Source: Labia minor
Lineage: Eukaryota; Arthropoda; Insecta; Dermaptera; Spongiphoridae
Length of the DNA: 64,000 bases
Direction: 5' to 3'
Assembly: GCA_963082975.1 (NCBI GenBank)
Contig: OY720349.1
Coordinates: 44,435,962 to 44,499,961, forward strand
The position numbers and the translations under genes are program-made. A model generated the notes under the pieces. It was not told the DNA's origin, did not search any database, and was given only the letters and a program-made list of their open reading frames with translations. Shown here in pieces: positions 23,498 to 34,808 of this stretch; position 1 is the first letter of the stretch; each line of letters starts with the position of its first letter.

Positions 23498-25206
23498 AAA
23501 TTATTAAAAGCTCGGGTTGTGTTTTTAGAAACTTTTTCACTCCACCAAACATTATAAAAAAAGAATCTTTAATCTAAATATAATAAAATTCTCTATAAAT
23601 TGTTTTATATAAAATCTTCTATATTTTTTATAATTTAGAATGGGTATTTTATTTTTTATATTTATTTATTTATGAATGGATTTAAGCGATAAAGTTGACA
23701 GGTCGTTAGCTCCCCAAGAAAAGCTTAAATATTTATAAAATTTAATTATGCTTGGATTTACCGTTTGACTAGAACTTTGTTTATAAAATTTCAAGATTTA
23801 TTCAGATGAATTGTCTTGCAATAAGTGAATAAAATTTTAGTGATTTATTGGAAATCTTTACGAATTTATTTCTTGAAAAAATAGTTTTGAAATTATTTCA
23901 TAATAATTTTTTAAAAAAATATTTTTATTTTTCTTATTAAATTGAATGCTATTATGATATAATTTTTTTTATAAATTTTAAGAAATATTAAAAAAGAAAA
24001 AATACTAGAAATCCTTAAGAGAAAGTCACAAATTTCGAAATTGAATATAATAGTTTTAATTTCCTTTTTTTTCAATTAAACATTAGAATAATTATATATA
24101 AAAGTAAAAAAATAATACAATAGATTGATGATTGTCAATTTAAAAATATTTAATTTTTATTTGCGGAGAGAGAACTTCATTTAAGAGAAATCACAGTCTA
24201 TTAAACGGAATTTCTTTATAAATGAAAATTACTCTGCGTTTAATTGTCACCAATCAACGCCAGTACGGAACACAAATAATATTAAGTGTTGTGAATTGAA
24301 TAGATGTAAAGAGGCAACTCTCCTCAAATACAACATAATACTTGTATGTTGATTAAATGCAAGTGTAATTTTAAAGGAATGTGTCAGGAAAATAGATGAT
24401 TTGTAATTTAAATTAACTTTATTAAAATCAATAGAAAGATCATAATCCAATATCAAATATATACTAAATTACAAAAATTAATTTAAAAAGAGAAAATACC
24501 ATGATTTTTTACTAATTACGATTTTGTAATTTTATTTTTAACTTTTTCAATGAAAGGATTCAAAATTAAAGATTTAATCAGGCAGTTGTTTAATAATTTA
24601 ATATAATTTATGTTAAAATAAAATATAAATTGGGGTTATTTGAAATTGAAATTTGAAATTGTCAATATTTAAAAATTATTAGTTAAATATCATAAGGAAT
24701 TCTAATTGTACTGCTCAAGAATCTCGTGATATAACAAAAAGTTGACCAAAACTTGAGAATGTGAACAATTTTTTTTTCCAAAATTGTTCGACGGATTTAA
24801 GATTTGTAAAAAAAAGTAGATGATGTTACTTATTACTTATTAATTAACGTTCGCATTTATCTTTTCGAGTACTAAATCCTGAGTCAGCTGTTGTTTCTCA
24901 AAAAATGGAGTAAAGGAAGTAAAAAGAAGAATGATTGCCATGGAGCAAATAGCTTTAGTAATTTATCAAAAGCCAATTCTCAATGGGGACCTTTTCTCAG
25001 AAATAAAATAAAATCCAATAATTTTTTTTCATATCACATTGATTAAAAAAAAAATACTGTTTCTCTAATTCGTGTACAAAATTTTATAAAAAAAAATAAT
25101 TTTTATCAAAATAAACAAATAAATAAAGAATAAAAATAAAAATAATAATAAATATCTATCTACATATCTATATCTATCTATCTAACTATCTATCAATATA
25201 TATATA
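23498..25206. other. A+T-rich stretch without recognised feature
   Basis: Includes a tatctatc-type microsatellite just before 25207. No family signature in the short minus-strand frame at 24247-24456. Confidence 0.45.
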
Positions 25207-25480
25207 TAAGGTTTTTGTCTGCACATTGCTCAGAATTTAAAAATTTTTGCATGACTTCACAATCTAGAATCCAAAAGTGTCTGTCTTCTGAATGACTGAC
25301 TGAATGTCTATCCGGAAAATTGTGCCGTTATAGACTCAAAATTGTCTCAACCGATTACTAAGAAATTACATTACAATATTCCTCTATTTGAACATTTCAA
25401 CAATCAATAACGGAAATTAATTTTAAAAAATTTATATAATACTCCATGATGTTCATTCAGAGCCTCTCGTGGCTCAGTGA
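25207..25480 (+). mobile_element. Family B repeat
   Basis: Shares aaggtttttgt, cattgctcagaatttaaa, ctagaatccaaaagtg, a gtctgtct-type core, ttatagactcaaaattg and aaccgatt with the copy at 47884-48215. Noncoding. Confidence 0.7.
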
Positions 25481-25733
25481 AGGAGTCTATTCATTTCCGA
25501 CATATAAAATTATATCAATTTCCACTCAAAAGAATTATAATATTTAAATTTGTATTTTAATTTCTAATATTCAAATATTATTTCAATTATTTAATTTATT
25601 CTAAAAGTTCTCATTTTAATTAATTTAATAAAATATTTAGATTATATTTATCTTATATTTTTAAATTATTATTTTATTTACATATTCATTCATTTCATAG
25701 ACTATAAAATTTGTGTAAATCTAATGAAATAAT

Positions 25734-26390
25734 CTGGAGTGTCCGCACTCTACTATCTTGCAAATTTGAATTGGATTAATTAACATATATTATATTTAAA
25801 TAAGATTTATATAAAATCAAGAATGCTGCGATGGGCAGGCCACGTAGCTAGAATGGCGAAAAATATATTGGTGAGGAGACCGAGTAGGAACCGTCCGCTT
25901 GGAAGACCAAGGACGCGGTGGATGGATAATGTGAGAAGGGACGTGAGAGAGATGGGAGATGGTAGGGATTGGAGGGTTGTGACTCAGAATGGTTGTTGCG
26001 GTCAAAAACTTTCGAGTTTCGTAGAGCCACAGAGATAGATAGATAGATAAATTAAATTTAATTAAAATTATAAATTAAAATTAATAAATAATTTTTATTA
26101 AACCAGCGCGTGTTTGGCTCTTTGTTGATGGCACCAGGTCAAGTGCTGGCGCGTGATATGCAGTCGTGTTAAAAAATTAGCGATTTAATCAAGCTGAATT
26201 TTTATATATAGCAGTTTTATACAATTTTTAATAATGTGAAAAACTATCACATATATCTTTATTTTTACGGTCAGTTTCGAGGAAAAAAGTGAAAACGTGG
26301 TAGGTAATGACCCTCTCCCCGTTGAGCTACATTTCTCAAAAGTTGATAGAAAACTTTGAAATTTTGAATAATGTCCGTATACCAAATTAA
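25734..26390 (+). mobile_element. Family A element, interrupted by LINE fragment
   Basis: The left end ctggagtgtccgcactctac continues to about 25818. It resumes at about 26051 with aaccagcgcgtgtttggctc, gttgatggcaccaggtca, atatatagcagttttataca and gagctacatttctcaaaagt, and is lost near 26390 before the GTCY core. Order and spacing match 61620-62020. The interruption is a GATA-tailed LINE 3' fragment. Confidence 0.8.
25819..26050 (+). pseudogene. LINE 3' fragment with GATA tail, nested in family A
   Basis: The extreme C-terminus of a LINE ORF is open here: MLRWAGHVARMAKNILV, RPLGRPRTRWMDNVRRDV and REMGDGRDW, then 3' UTR words gtttcgtagagccacagaga and a (GATA)n tail at 26034-26049. The basic GRPRxRW segment is a hallmark of this LINE family's tail. 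Heavily 5'-truncated. Sister 3' ends: 28955, 42358 (inverted) and 56815. Confidence 0.82.
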
Positions 26391-26460
26391 AAAGAAGAGG
26401 CGGGCCGGAAATTACCAATTTGCAATATATTATTTTATAGATTTCAGGTATGAGGTATTA

Positions 26461-26885
26461 GGGTAACAGATACAGTTGTTACCACCCTTAATCGAAATTG
26501 ACCATTCATTTAGCAATATTAGGCGTTAAAATTGCATTTAACTCAATTACTCACAATGAATATCATTAACAGATCTACCTTCAGAATTTCTGAGAAGATT
26601 TATCAACTTGTTACACATATAAGCTGCAGAAAAGAGTATAAAAATAAAAATAGACTTATAACCCCTCTTATGACTGTTGCCATGTATTTCTCATAGTAAT
26701 GACCACTCAAAAAGAAAAAACTTATAAAAATCATCAGTCTTAATTATCTCGGGAATAGAGAAAACGTTCATCGCATTCACATCTCCTCAACCAAATTTGT
26801 TAACGTGAACCTTATATTTTAAATTTTAATGAAAAGGTGGTAATGACTAGTACCAGTACAGTGGCAACAACGGTTTCTGTTACCC
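26461..26885. mobile_element. 425-bp MITE with TA duplication
   Basis: Imperfect ~25-bp inverted ends: left gggtaacagatacagttgtt, right end read inverted gggtaacagaaaccgttgtt. Both are followed by accac/gccac. TA flanks both ends (26459-26460 and 26886-26887). No coding frame. Consistent with a Tc1/mariner-superfamily MITE. Confidence 0.7.
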
Positions 26886-28156
26886 TAATTTATATAAAAT
26901 TTCTCTAAAATTCAGACATTTTGGATATATGAACTCACTGTGAAGAGACTATTCCACTTTCTCTGACAATGTATACAAGCCATACAGGTTGATTGTGAGG
27001 ATTAGCATTGTGTTTGAAGACATTCAAATATATATATTACATACCACAATAGATTGCTCAACTCTACCAACAAAGTTTGTTCTTGAGATTAATAAAAGAT
27101 AATACCATCAAAGATGAAGGGCATCAAAGCAAATAAAATTTGATAATGTTAATTAATTAAAATTTAAAGGCAATTAAAATTCTTAAATGACAATTAATGA
27201 AATAATTTTCTTTCAATATAAATTCACTGAATTATAATATAATAACTGAGAAATTAAAAAATTATCTGTTTCGTCGACAATCGACCACAATAGCAATTCC
27301 TAATTTTTATTTAATTATCTGATACACTCATAATTTAATACTAAATCAATTTTTTGACAGAAGTGATCACTTCTTGTTTTAAAAATTTCATCATTTTATT
27401 TTAGAAGTATGAAAGGTTTTAAAAAATCCCACAAGGATCTTATTACTTGTCTATTATAAAAAGAGATTTCAATAATTGAAAAAAAAAATAACATTGGTTT
27501 ATACATTTTAAATCATTTTGAATCCAAAGTTTTAATCAGTTTAAAAATTATATAACTTAAAATTAAAAAAAAAAATATATCAATATATTCCTAAATATCC
27601 AAGAATTTATTGATATATATTTACGAAGAATAATGAATATCTTTTGGTTAAATTCTTTACAACACAGAAAAAGAATTCAATATAAGCCGAATAGGTAGGA
27701 AATTGGACAGCGTTAATTTTAGAAAAGAGAAAAGTAGAGAGGTAATTGAAGAATTTCGAGTTACGAGAGGAATTTATTGCTAGCTTGTTTCGAATTGACA
27801 ATTGGAGTATGTTGAGTGGTTACAAATGACTTTTTTGTTTGATTGAGGTTTTAGAGAGAATATTGATTTAATCATCATTAGTCATGAAAGTGTGATAGCA
27901 GCATGTATTAAAAACGAATGGCTTTGATCAGTTCAACATTTAAGATTGAACAAAAAAATAAAACATTCAAAAATATATGTGAACATCTTTAAATCTCTAT
28001 TCTTATTAAAATATTAAATTATATTTTTTGATATTATATTATTTTTTAAAGTTTGAATGCAATAAATGATTTTTATTTTTTTTTTTCAAATATAGAACTT
28101 ATTTATAGACAATAAAATGTTATTTTAGATATTTTTTAATAATTGTTTTATATATA
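26886..28156. other. No recognised feature
   Basis: A+T-rich. Short frames on the minus strand (27607-27801) show no family signature. Confidence 0.45.
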
Positions 28157-28653
28157 CCAAGGCAGGTCAATAAATCTGTGACTTTTTGAATTTCCATTCT
28201 CTTAAATGAAATAGCAACACTGCTCCTTTCAACAGACAACTATTAAATGACTTATCGAAATTTGAACCAGCTGGGTCTTTTAGTTTTAGTTTGACATCCA
28301 TTAATAGCTGACTATCTCGTGATTTGAGAAGAAAATGAGAAAAAGTGAATTTCGTGTGCTCATTCAGCATTTGCATTGGCGTTGTTTAACCGCAATATGG
28401 ACGAGTTTTTGCGCCGTTTCGTAACCGTAAATGAAACGTGGATTCACTACAACACACCAGAAACCAAACAGAAGTCAAAAGAGTGGGTTTTTCGGGGTGA
28501 ATCGACACCAAAGAAGGCCATGACAAATTCTTTTTTGGAAGAGATAAAAAAATTTGAGAAATGTTGGACGAAGTGTATAGAGCTCAAAGGAGAAAAATAA
28601 AATGATATTTTATCCAAAAACTTGTGTTGCATTCAAAAAGTTACCTGTCCTCG
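28157..28653 (+). mobile_element. mariner, internally deleted, 497 bp
   Basis: Ends are related inverted repeats: left ccaaggcaggtcaataaatc ... gactttttgaa, right read inverted cgaggacaggtaactttttg. TA flanks both sides (28155-28156, 28654-28655). It encodes only a deleted transposase. Confidence 0.78.
28376..28600 (+). pseudogene. mariner transposase fragment
   Basis: Open for 74 codons across a deletion junction. The first half matches the region around the first catalytic residue: RRFVTVNETWIHYNTPETK, with Asn where mariner transposases have Asp (TVDETW or TGDESW). Then comes KEWVFRGESTPKKAMT, a jump over the whole middle and C-terminal catalytic region, and the protein's tail CWTKCIELKGE. 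The first catalytic Asp is lost and the other two are deleted, so it cannot catalyse transposition. Confidence 0.82.
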
Positions 28654-28770
28654 TATATAGTAGTATTACTTTATGTATTATTAAACATTTATCTGAATTT
28701 ACCATACTTAAAAATCTTTTTAATTAATATCTCATGAAATAGTCTAAAAATTCATCACTTATTTGAATTA

Positions 28771-29273
28771 TCTATATATTTAATACGACAGTCTGTCCGT
28801 ACATACGCAAAAAATCCAGAGCCTAAAATACAAGGAGTAAGGTAACCAAATTTTTCTGAGGTGAAGGGTACCTCAAATGATGAAAAATAAAAAAGAAATT
28901 AGAATCTTAGGTAACTCCTGAGCTGAGCTGCGGGTGTTCCATTTTCCAGAAATATATATATGGTGGGATTGGGAAGAGTGGACAATGTAGGGACGTGGAC
29001 AGATGGGACAGGGTAGGAGTTAAGCTCCGGATTGGGATACTTGGAGAAATGGGGTTGCTTTCGAGATCCGTAGAGGCACAGAGATAGATAGATATAAAAA
29101 TACAATAGTAATATATAATTAATTTACTGATTAAATTAAAATATCTTAATGATAATATAATGTAATATACTGATTGAAACAAAATGGATGAAAACCTTTT
29201 ACATACAGACTTCCAACGAAATACTATGTATTACTTCGGTGAGAAGAGCGCCTTCGGCGCTCTGATCAGCTAG
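28771..29273 (+). mobile_element. Helitron-like non-autonomous element K2
   Basis: TC after an A at 28770, then a cgacagtctgtccgtac word. The right end has a perfect 7-bp-stem hairpin gagcgcc/ggcgctc (29246-29262), seven bases, then CTAG (29270-29273) before T, the same spacing as in K1. No Rep/helicase. The interior includes a LINE 3' fragment. Confidence 0.6.
28955..29095 (+). pseudogene. LINE 3' fragment with GATA tail inside K2
   Basis: Degenerate version of the family's last codons and UTR: gtggacaatgtagggacgtg, gatgggacagggtaggagtt, ggatacttggag, tccgtagaggcacagaga and a short (GATA)n at 29084-29095. No open frame. Confidence 0.65.
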
Positions 29274-29524
29274 TAATGATTTAATACTTTATTCTAGTTA
29301 TTTTTCGTATCTATATTTTAAACCAACTTACCCTTTAAATAATTCTATTAAATGCATGGGATTGGAAAGTAATTTCCATGAATAAATGAGAAATAATCTA
29401 CTGTGATAATAATAATTTAAGTGATATTGCATCTCAACAACCTCGCTCTTGAGAATGACTAATGGTTGATGAAACCCTTCAACGAAATCTATTTGTGAAT
29501 CAATTCAACGAAGGGAGGGTGTTG

Positions 29525-29761
29525 TTATAAAATACAGACCAGGGAGCAAGAAATCGCATTTAGATTATAACATGTATTCATGTGAACCATTCTATCCGTG
29601 ACAACAAGATCAATTTCAATGACGTACCATCCTTTTTGAATTGCAAGCATATTCATGGAATATTTATTAGAAATGTAACCATTTTGATTAATTTCTATAA
29701 GATGTCTAAGAATAGAATTAATTGAATCTGAGGTAACATCCCCGGAATAACAAAATATCAA
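29525..29761 (-). CDS. Unrecognised 78-codon open frame
   Basis: The frame reads MIFCYSGDVTSDSINSILR ... KGWYVIEIDLVVTDRMVHMN and ends at a stop in AT-rich sequence. Composition is more protein-like than most random frames here (mixed hydrophobic and charged residues, few Lys/Asn runs). I recognise no domain, and there is no paralogue in the window. It may be a remnant of an exon or transposon ORF, or chance. Function not assigned. Confidence 0.2.
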   Translation of the reverse strand: MIFCYSGDVTSDSINSILRHLIEINQNGYISNKYSMNMLAIQKGWYVIEIDLVVTDRMVHMNTCYNLNAISCSLVCIL

Positions 29762-31817
29762 AATCTCATTTCATTTTAATAATAATAAATTAGAAACAAG
29801 ATTGCAAACACACAAGATAAACGTAAATACTCATATAAAATATTAATAAAAGTAATGTTTTTTTTTTCAATTTATAATATTACAAATTTTTATGAATAAT
29901 TAAGTATTAAAAAACAAAAATAAGCTGAGAGAGATTTGAATTGATGATTCAGAAGATGATCATGAAGACAAAATAACTATTTCAAATGAGAGAAGATAAA
30001 CTTCAATTTAAAAGTAATATTAGAAAAAAGTAAATAGTGATAAAATTATACCTTCCTTTTTGTAGGTATTTATAAAGATATATTTTCCACAATAAAATGA
30101 ATTCCAAAATTGATATAATAATAGTATTTTTTCTTGTTATATATATTCTCCCATCTCTCATCGATAACTATACTAACTAACTTTTAGATATACTTTGTCA
30201 ATTTTAAATCAAATCAATTATTGTTTATACATATCTTTGATCGAAGCCGGATAAAAGGGCGGGTATACTGGGCGACTTCACGGAGCGCCAAATTTTGAGG
30301 GGCGCCGATATTTTTTTACATACATTATTTTTGCCTAATTTAGTATTTTTTTTTAAATTTGCATTAAACTTGTATAGTCTTGTATGAAAGGTCGTTAAAT
30401 TTTGTTTTGTACGGGGTTCTCTAAACCCTGTCTTTGATTATATCTGTGATGGGGTTTAAGAAGAAATAAATAAAAAAAAATTACATATTTTATTATTTTT
30501 TTAAGAAATAAAATCAAATTATATATTTCTGGCTCTTGAAATAGGAAATTTAGTATTTAAATTTAAAAGATGAAACAGGCAAAATTTATTTATTTTATTT
30601 AAATTATTATCATTGAATTTGGGGATTCTGCCATTTTGGCTTCTGTAGAGTGGTGCTCTAATGAGGCAACCCATTGTGGGATTCCCAAAATGCTATGAAC
30701 CGGTTCAGTCTCTGCCAACAAGAGAAAGTCGAAACCCAAATACTGTACGCTGTGAACCTTCATTTTATTCTGTAAATGATACTAATTCAAGTGTGAGTGA
30801 CTTATTTGTATAATTTAATAATAAGTTTTGTGAGATAATTCTATAATATTCCAATATTTTTATTAGGAAAACCGTAAAAAAAAACAATAAAAATAAAATA
30901 TTTTTTGTTATTCGAAATACAATTGATGTATATTGAATAACTAATGGAAAAGATGCACTGTATAAGATATAGGATTTTAATCTTTTAATATGTATTTGAT
31001 GTAAAATAATTTTATCATATGGGCATTATGATGAATATTTTAATAGTGAAAATGGCCTATATTCTCTAAAAACTTTCGAAGAAAATTCCAAAAACAGATT
31101 TTTACCCCTTTTTCTGCTATTTTTTAAGGTTAGAGCGTAAGCAATAATTAAAAAACTATTATTTATTTATTGACATCTACAATAGCTAATGTACAATGTT
31201 GGTGTTTGAGTTAGTACTTATCAGTGTTTCAGCCTATGTTTTGTATACCTCTTTAAAGTGAGATTATTTTGTATCGATAAACGGCACCTGGAGAGTCCCT
31301 GGACGCTTGTCCAATGTCTCCCATTGTCGCTTTGTGTCTTTAGCCTGTTGAAAATTTTGTATTTTGCAATTCAGCAGACCAGGTAAAATTGGTTAACCCT
31401 TTTAAATAGGGAAGGAGTCATTAACAAGTCCTTAACAATACTCTATTGGAAATTTATTTCTTTATGATTTTGTTTGGATCACAAATGAATTTATCGCGCG
31501 CGTTATAAGTAAGAAATATAATTACACACCATCTCAAAACCTTAATTCTTGGAAAAAATTGGCCATAGAAATTCAACCCTTTAAGAGAGGGTGGTTTCAA
31601 AAAGATACATCCCTCGCTTTAAGAAATAAGAGGCGGGCTTAGAATCTAACAAATGAAGTATTCTTCAGAGAAGTATTAAAGGCGAAAGCTGGAGAAATAA
31701 AATTTTTCGACAGTTGTACAAGCAACTTCCCCAGAGTTGAAAGATGTACAAACTGGATGTCTGCGGAGTGGTGAACTTGCTCCGGAACAAACACTGGCCA
31801 TCAGCAATTCAAACAAG
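29762..31817. other. Mixed stretch; no gene recognised
   Basis: Mostly A+T-rich. 30236-30330 is G+C-richer with ggcgacttcacggagcgcca and gaggggcgcc words that look transposon-derived, without a recognised terminus. 30610-30760 is also more complex but has no coding frame. At 31310 the word gtccaatgtctccc recurs at 32896, pointing to another unclassified repeat. Confidence 0.35.
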
Positions 31818-31829
31818 TGTTATCTATTA

Positions 31830-32800
31830 CTTTACTACTTTACTCCGAGGCTCTACAACCCTGGGTGGGTCTTGGCCTCATGGACAATTCTCCTCCAGTA
31901 GGTCCGGTCCTGAGCAGCACCCTCGACGTCCTGTATACCAAGGATTTTCAGGTCCTGGTATACTTGGTCCCTCCACCTAAGGCGAGGTCGTCCAAGGGGT
32001 CTTTTCCCGGCCGGAGTGCTCCTCCATACTTTCCCCAGGATGCTCTCGTCCCCAGATCTCAGCAGGTGACCCAGCCATTGCAGCCTTGCCGCTCTGATGA
32101 GACGGACGACGTCGGGATGTTTGTATAGTTCCCTGAGTTCCTGGTTGGACCTAATCCGGAAACGCCCCGTGTTAGGATCCATGACCGGCCCGTAGATCAT
32201 CCTCAGAATTTTTCTCTCACTACGTGCCAATTTATTTCTTTCATGTAGGGTCATGGTCCATGCCTCGCTGCCATAGGTCATCACTGGTCTTATAACCACC
32301 TGGTATACCCGCTCTTTCAGGCTTCTAATCAGTACCCGAGAGCAGAGAAGTTTTTTGACTGCGTACACACACCGCCATGCACTGTGGATTCTGGCATCAA
32401 TTTCCGACTGGATTGTGTTGTCGGATGTTACCATAGAGCCCAAGTACTTGAAATACGCCACTCTCTCGAAAGTACTGGTTCCCATGTTGACTCCAGTTGG
32501 CATAGTTATTCTTGAGAATCTGGACATGTGCATGTACTTCGTCTTGTTCACGTTCACCTGAAGGCCCACCTCTCTCGCCCCCCTCTCCAGTCTTCCAAAG
32601 ACTCCCTCCACGACACCAAAATCATCTCCAATCACGTCCAGATCGTCAGCATACCCCACCACCAGAGATGTTCTTGACGTCCCCAGGATCTCCTGTCCAG
32701 GCTTGGTGTCTCTGATGACCTTTTCAAGTGCGATGTTAAATAGGAGTGGGGACAGCGCATCTCCCTGTTTCAAACCGGTGTTGATTTCGAAAGAATAGTA
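31830..32800 (-). mobile_element. 5'-truncated LINE insertion with 12-bp TSD
   Basis: Target-site duplications tgttatctatta at 31818-31829 and 32801-32812 exactly bracket 971 bp. On the minus strand the element starts mid-ORF at 32800 and ends with an irregular tail of gtaaagtagtaaag type. It is markedly more G+C-rich than its surroundings, as a recent insertion would be. Confidence 0.88.
31853..32800 (-). CDS. LINE reverse transcriptase, C-terminal half, open
   Basis: Non-LTR retrotransposon polymerase that copies element RNA at the target site. The frame is open from the truncation point (no native start codon) for about 315 codons to a stop near the 3' end. Visible in order: INTGLKQGDALSPLLFN (RT box B), VVGYADDLDVIGD with catalytic YADD, GLQVNVNKTKYMHMSRF, FKYLGSMVTSD, YGSEAWTMT, LQWLGHLLRSGD and a basic GKRPLGRPRLRWRD tail. 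Missing: endonuclease, RT fingers and palm A. It is related to, but clearly diverged from, the GATA-tailed LINE family elsewhere in the window. The lack of stops suggests a young copy. It cannot be autonomous because it is 5'-truncated. Confidence 0.88.
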   Translation of the reverse strand, partial: YYSFEINTGLKQGDALSPLLFNIALEKVIRDTKPGQEILGTSRTSLVVGYADDLDVIGDDFGVVEGVFGRLERGAREVGLQVNVNKTKYMHMSRFSRITMPTGVNMGTSTFERVAYFKYLGSMVTSDNTIQSEIDARIHSAWRCVYAVKKLLCSRVLIRSLKERVYQVVIRPVMTYGSEAWTMTLHERNKLARSERKILRMIYGPVMDPNTGRFRIRSNQELRELYKHPDVVRLIRAARLQWLGHLLRSGDESILGKVWRSTPAGKRPLGRPRLRWRDQVYQDLKILGIQDVEGAAQDRTYWRRIVHEAKTHPGL

Positions 32801-32812
32801 TGTTATCTATTA

Positions 32813-33680
32813 GGTCTATATATCTAAATTTTCCTTGAAAAATTTGCATATCCAAAATCTCTACAATCATCTCTTGGATGTCTAGAACCTCCTTAAGTCC
32901 AATGTCTCCCTATGTCGATAAAAAAATGCACGTCGGCGACAAACGGGTTTTCTTGGAGACTTTTAAAAAATCTCGGATGAACATTAATCTTCAGGCTATT
33001 TAATGAAAAATGTTCTACTGTTTATAGTGACTTAGAAAAAAATTGAAAAACAAAAAGTGAACAGTCTCCCCGGTCTAATTAATTAATAATAATTATTTAT
33101 CCTGTTATTTATTAATGAGATCAGCCCACATTTATTAAATACATATTTTTTAACATCATATCATATAGTATAAATGTATTTTTTTTTATGTTAGATAAAT
33201 TATAATTATTATTAAATACATATTCTAATAGGATGGTAAGAGATTTACCTACAAGGATTCGCTATTTCACTTTAATGATCTAATCAGAAATTCGCTTGCT
33301 TTCAAAATAACACAGCATTTAACATACCAACAGACAGTTAATTAACAAATTCAATCATAATAAAATAGAATAAAATAATAAATAAAATCTACTTCCATGT
33401 GAAGAAAGAGCAAATGTAAACATTTTTTATAAAATATATTTATCTAGAGTCCTTAATTAGGGGTATAAAGAGCCCTAGGCAAATATATAACATTCACCCC
33501 ATCTCTCAACACTCATATTATTATGTAAAGTAAAAATTCAATTTTAGATTACATTTTTATTTATAGTAATTTTTTTTATACAATATTTTCTTACATGCCC
33601 CTATCGTCCCACGTATTTCGCGAGCGCTTTCTAATGGCATTCTTATTATTGCTACTCTTTACAATTATATATACATTTTT
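32813..33680. other. No recognised feature
   Basis: A+T-rich flank of the LINE insertion. ttaagtccaatgtctccc at about 32892 echoes 31310. Confidence 0.4.
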
Positions 33681-34234
33681 ACTTTCCCGTATACTTCGTA
33701 TAAGGGAAGTATTGGAATCGTCAAAAATTTCGACTTCGAGATTTCGATAGATCTTGACGTTTTAGACCTCCCTGAGTCGGAAAATACCATTTTTCGAATT
33801 ATGTCTGTGTGTGTGTGTATGTATGGATGTATGGATGTATGTAATGTTTGTCTGTGAGTAAATTTATTCAGAAACTACTCAATCTAGGACTTCGAAATTT
33901 GGTACACCGATATTATTCACAGTTTGTAGATTTCTATCAAAATTTCGTCAAAATCGGTTAACCGAAGGTGGTACTTTACCTACACTGGTTGCGTTTACCT
34001 TTCAAGTAAAGTACCAGTTTGCTTCGAGATATTTGCTTCATATTTTGTATATAGATTTAAAAATATGAAAAAAATTCAGATACCAAATTTCATCAAGATC
34101 TGACTACCGGAAGTGACCATTTTACTTTATAATTTAAATTAATTGGTTTGTTTATTTTTATTGTTGTTAAAACATAATAATAATAACCTAATTACCTATT
34201 TATATGCGGGAAAGTCTAGGGGAGGACACTCCCG
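33681..34234 (-). mobile_element. Family C element C4
   Basis: Inverted copy: starts actttcccgtatacttcgta and ends gcgggaaagtctaggggagg acactcccg. It lies at the outer end of the inverted F unit, matching C3. The core has a tgtgtgtgtgtatgtatgga tract. Confidence 0.82.
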
Positions 34235-34472
34235 ATTTTTTTATTTGTATGTAACTAAAATAATAACCAATCAACAATAATTATAAACAGTAAACTCAAA
34301 AAAAAAATTAATTTCGTTGAAATTTATTTATTTATTTATTTATATTAACATTATGCGAAAAATTAAAAAAAGGAAAAAAGAGAATTTCAGTCATATAACA
34401 GCTTAAAGTTTTCTGCAGGGTTATCATATTACAAAGAATATAAAATATATTCAGAAATCTATCCGGAGTAAA
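34235..34472 (-). repeat. Family F unit, inverted copy, part 1
   Basis: Reverse complement of about 22639-22882, including gtaactaaaataataacca and ttataacagcttaaagtttt... It stops at ccggagtaaa, where the family E insertion begins. Confidence 0.8.
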
Positions 34473-34741
34473 TCTTATCTTATTATGCTAGCTAAAATTG
34501 TATATATGTATTTATCTATATATCATGGTTCTCAAAAACCGCTCTAACGATTTTTTTCAAATTCACACTAGATATAGTATTTATAAAGAAAAATTAAGTT
34601 TTATTGATGATATCTCTTGAAACATACAGCTTCATTATTAATTTCTTAATTGAAAATTATATATTATATGGAAAACGTCAAAATTTTTAATACTGCCTGC
34701 TAAGACAGTAAAAAAATGACAATTTTTTATCTAAATACATA

Positions 34742-34808
34742 TAGTCCAGCGGTTGGACTGATGTTTTAACGAGTGGATTTCGTCGGTTCGAAACTCGCCG
34801 GGTGAATC
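34742..34808 (+). repeat. tRNA-like (SINE head or tRNA pseudogene)
   Basis: A pol III box A-like tagtccagcgg (34742-34752) and box B-like gttcgaaac (34786-34794) are 44 bp apart, the tRNA spacing. Flanks lack a clear acceptor stem and a SINE body was not identified. Not a credible functional tRNA. Confidence 0.45.

Noticed and set aside
32355-32715. Plus-strand frames over the LINE at 31830-32800
   Set aside because: They overlap the motif-bearing minus-strand RT frame and have no motif of their own.
34742-34808. Functional tRNA gene
   Set aside because: Box A and B match, but no convincing acceptor or anticodon stem. Kept only as tRNA-like sequence.
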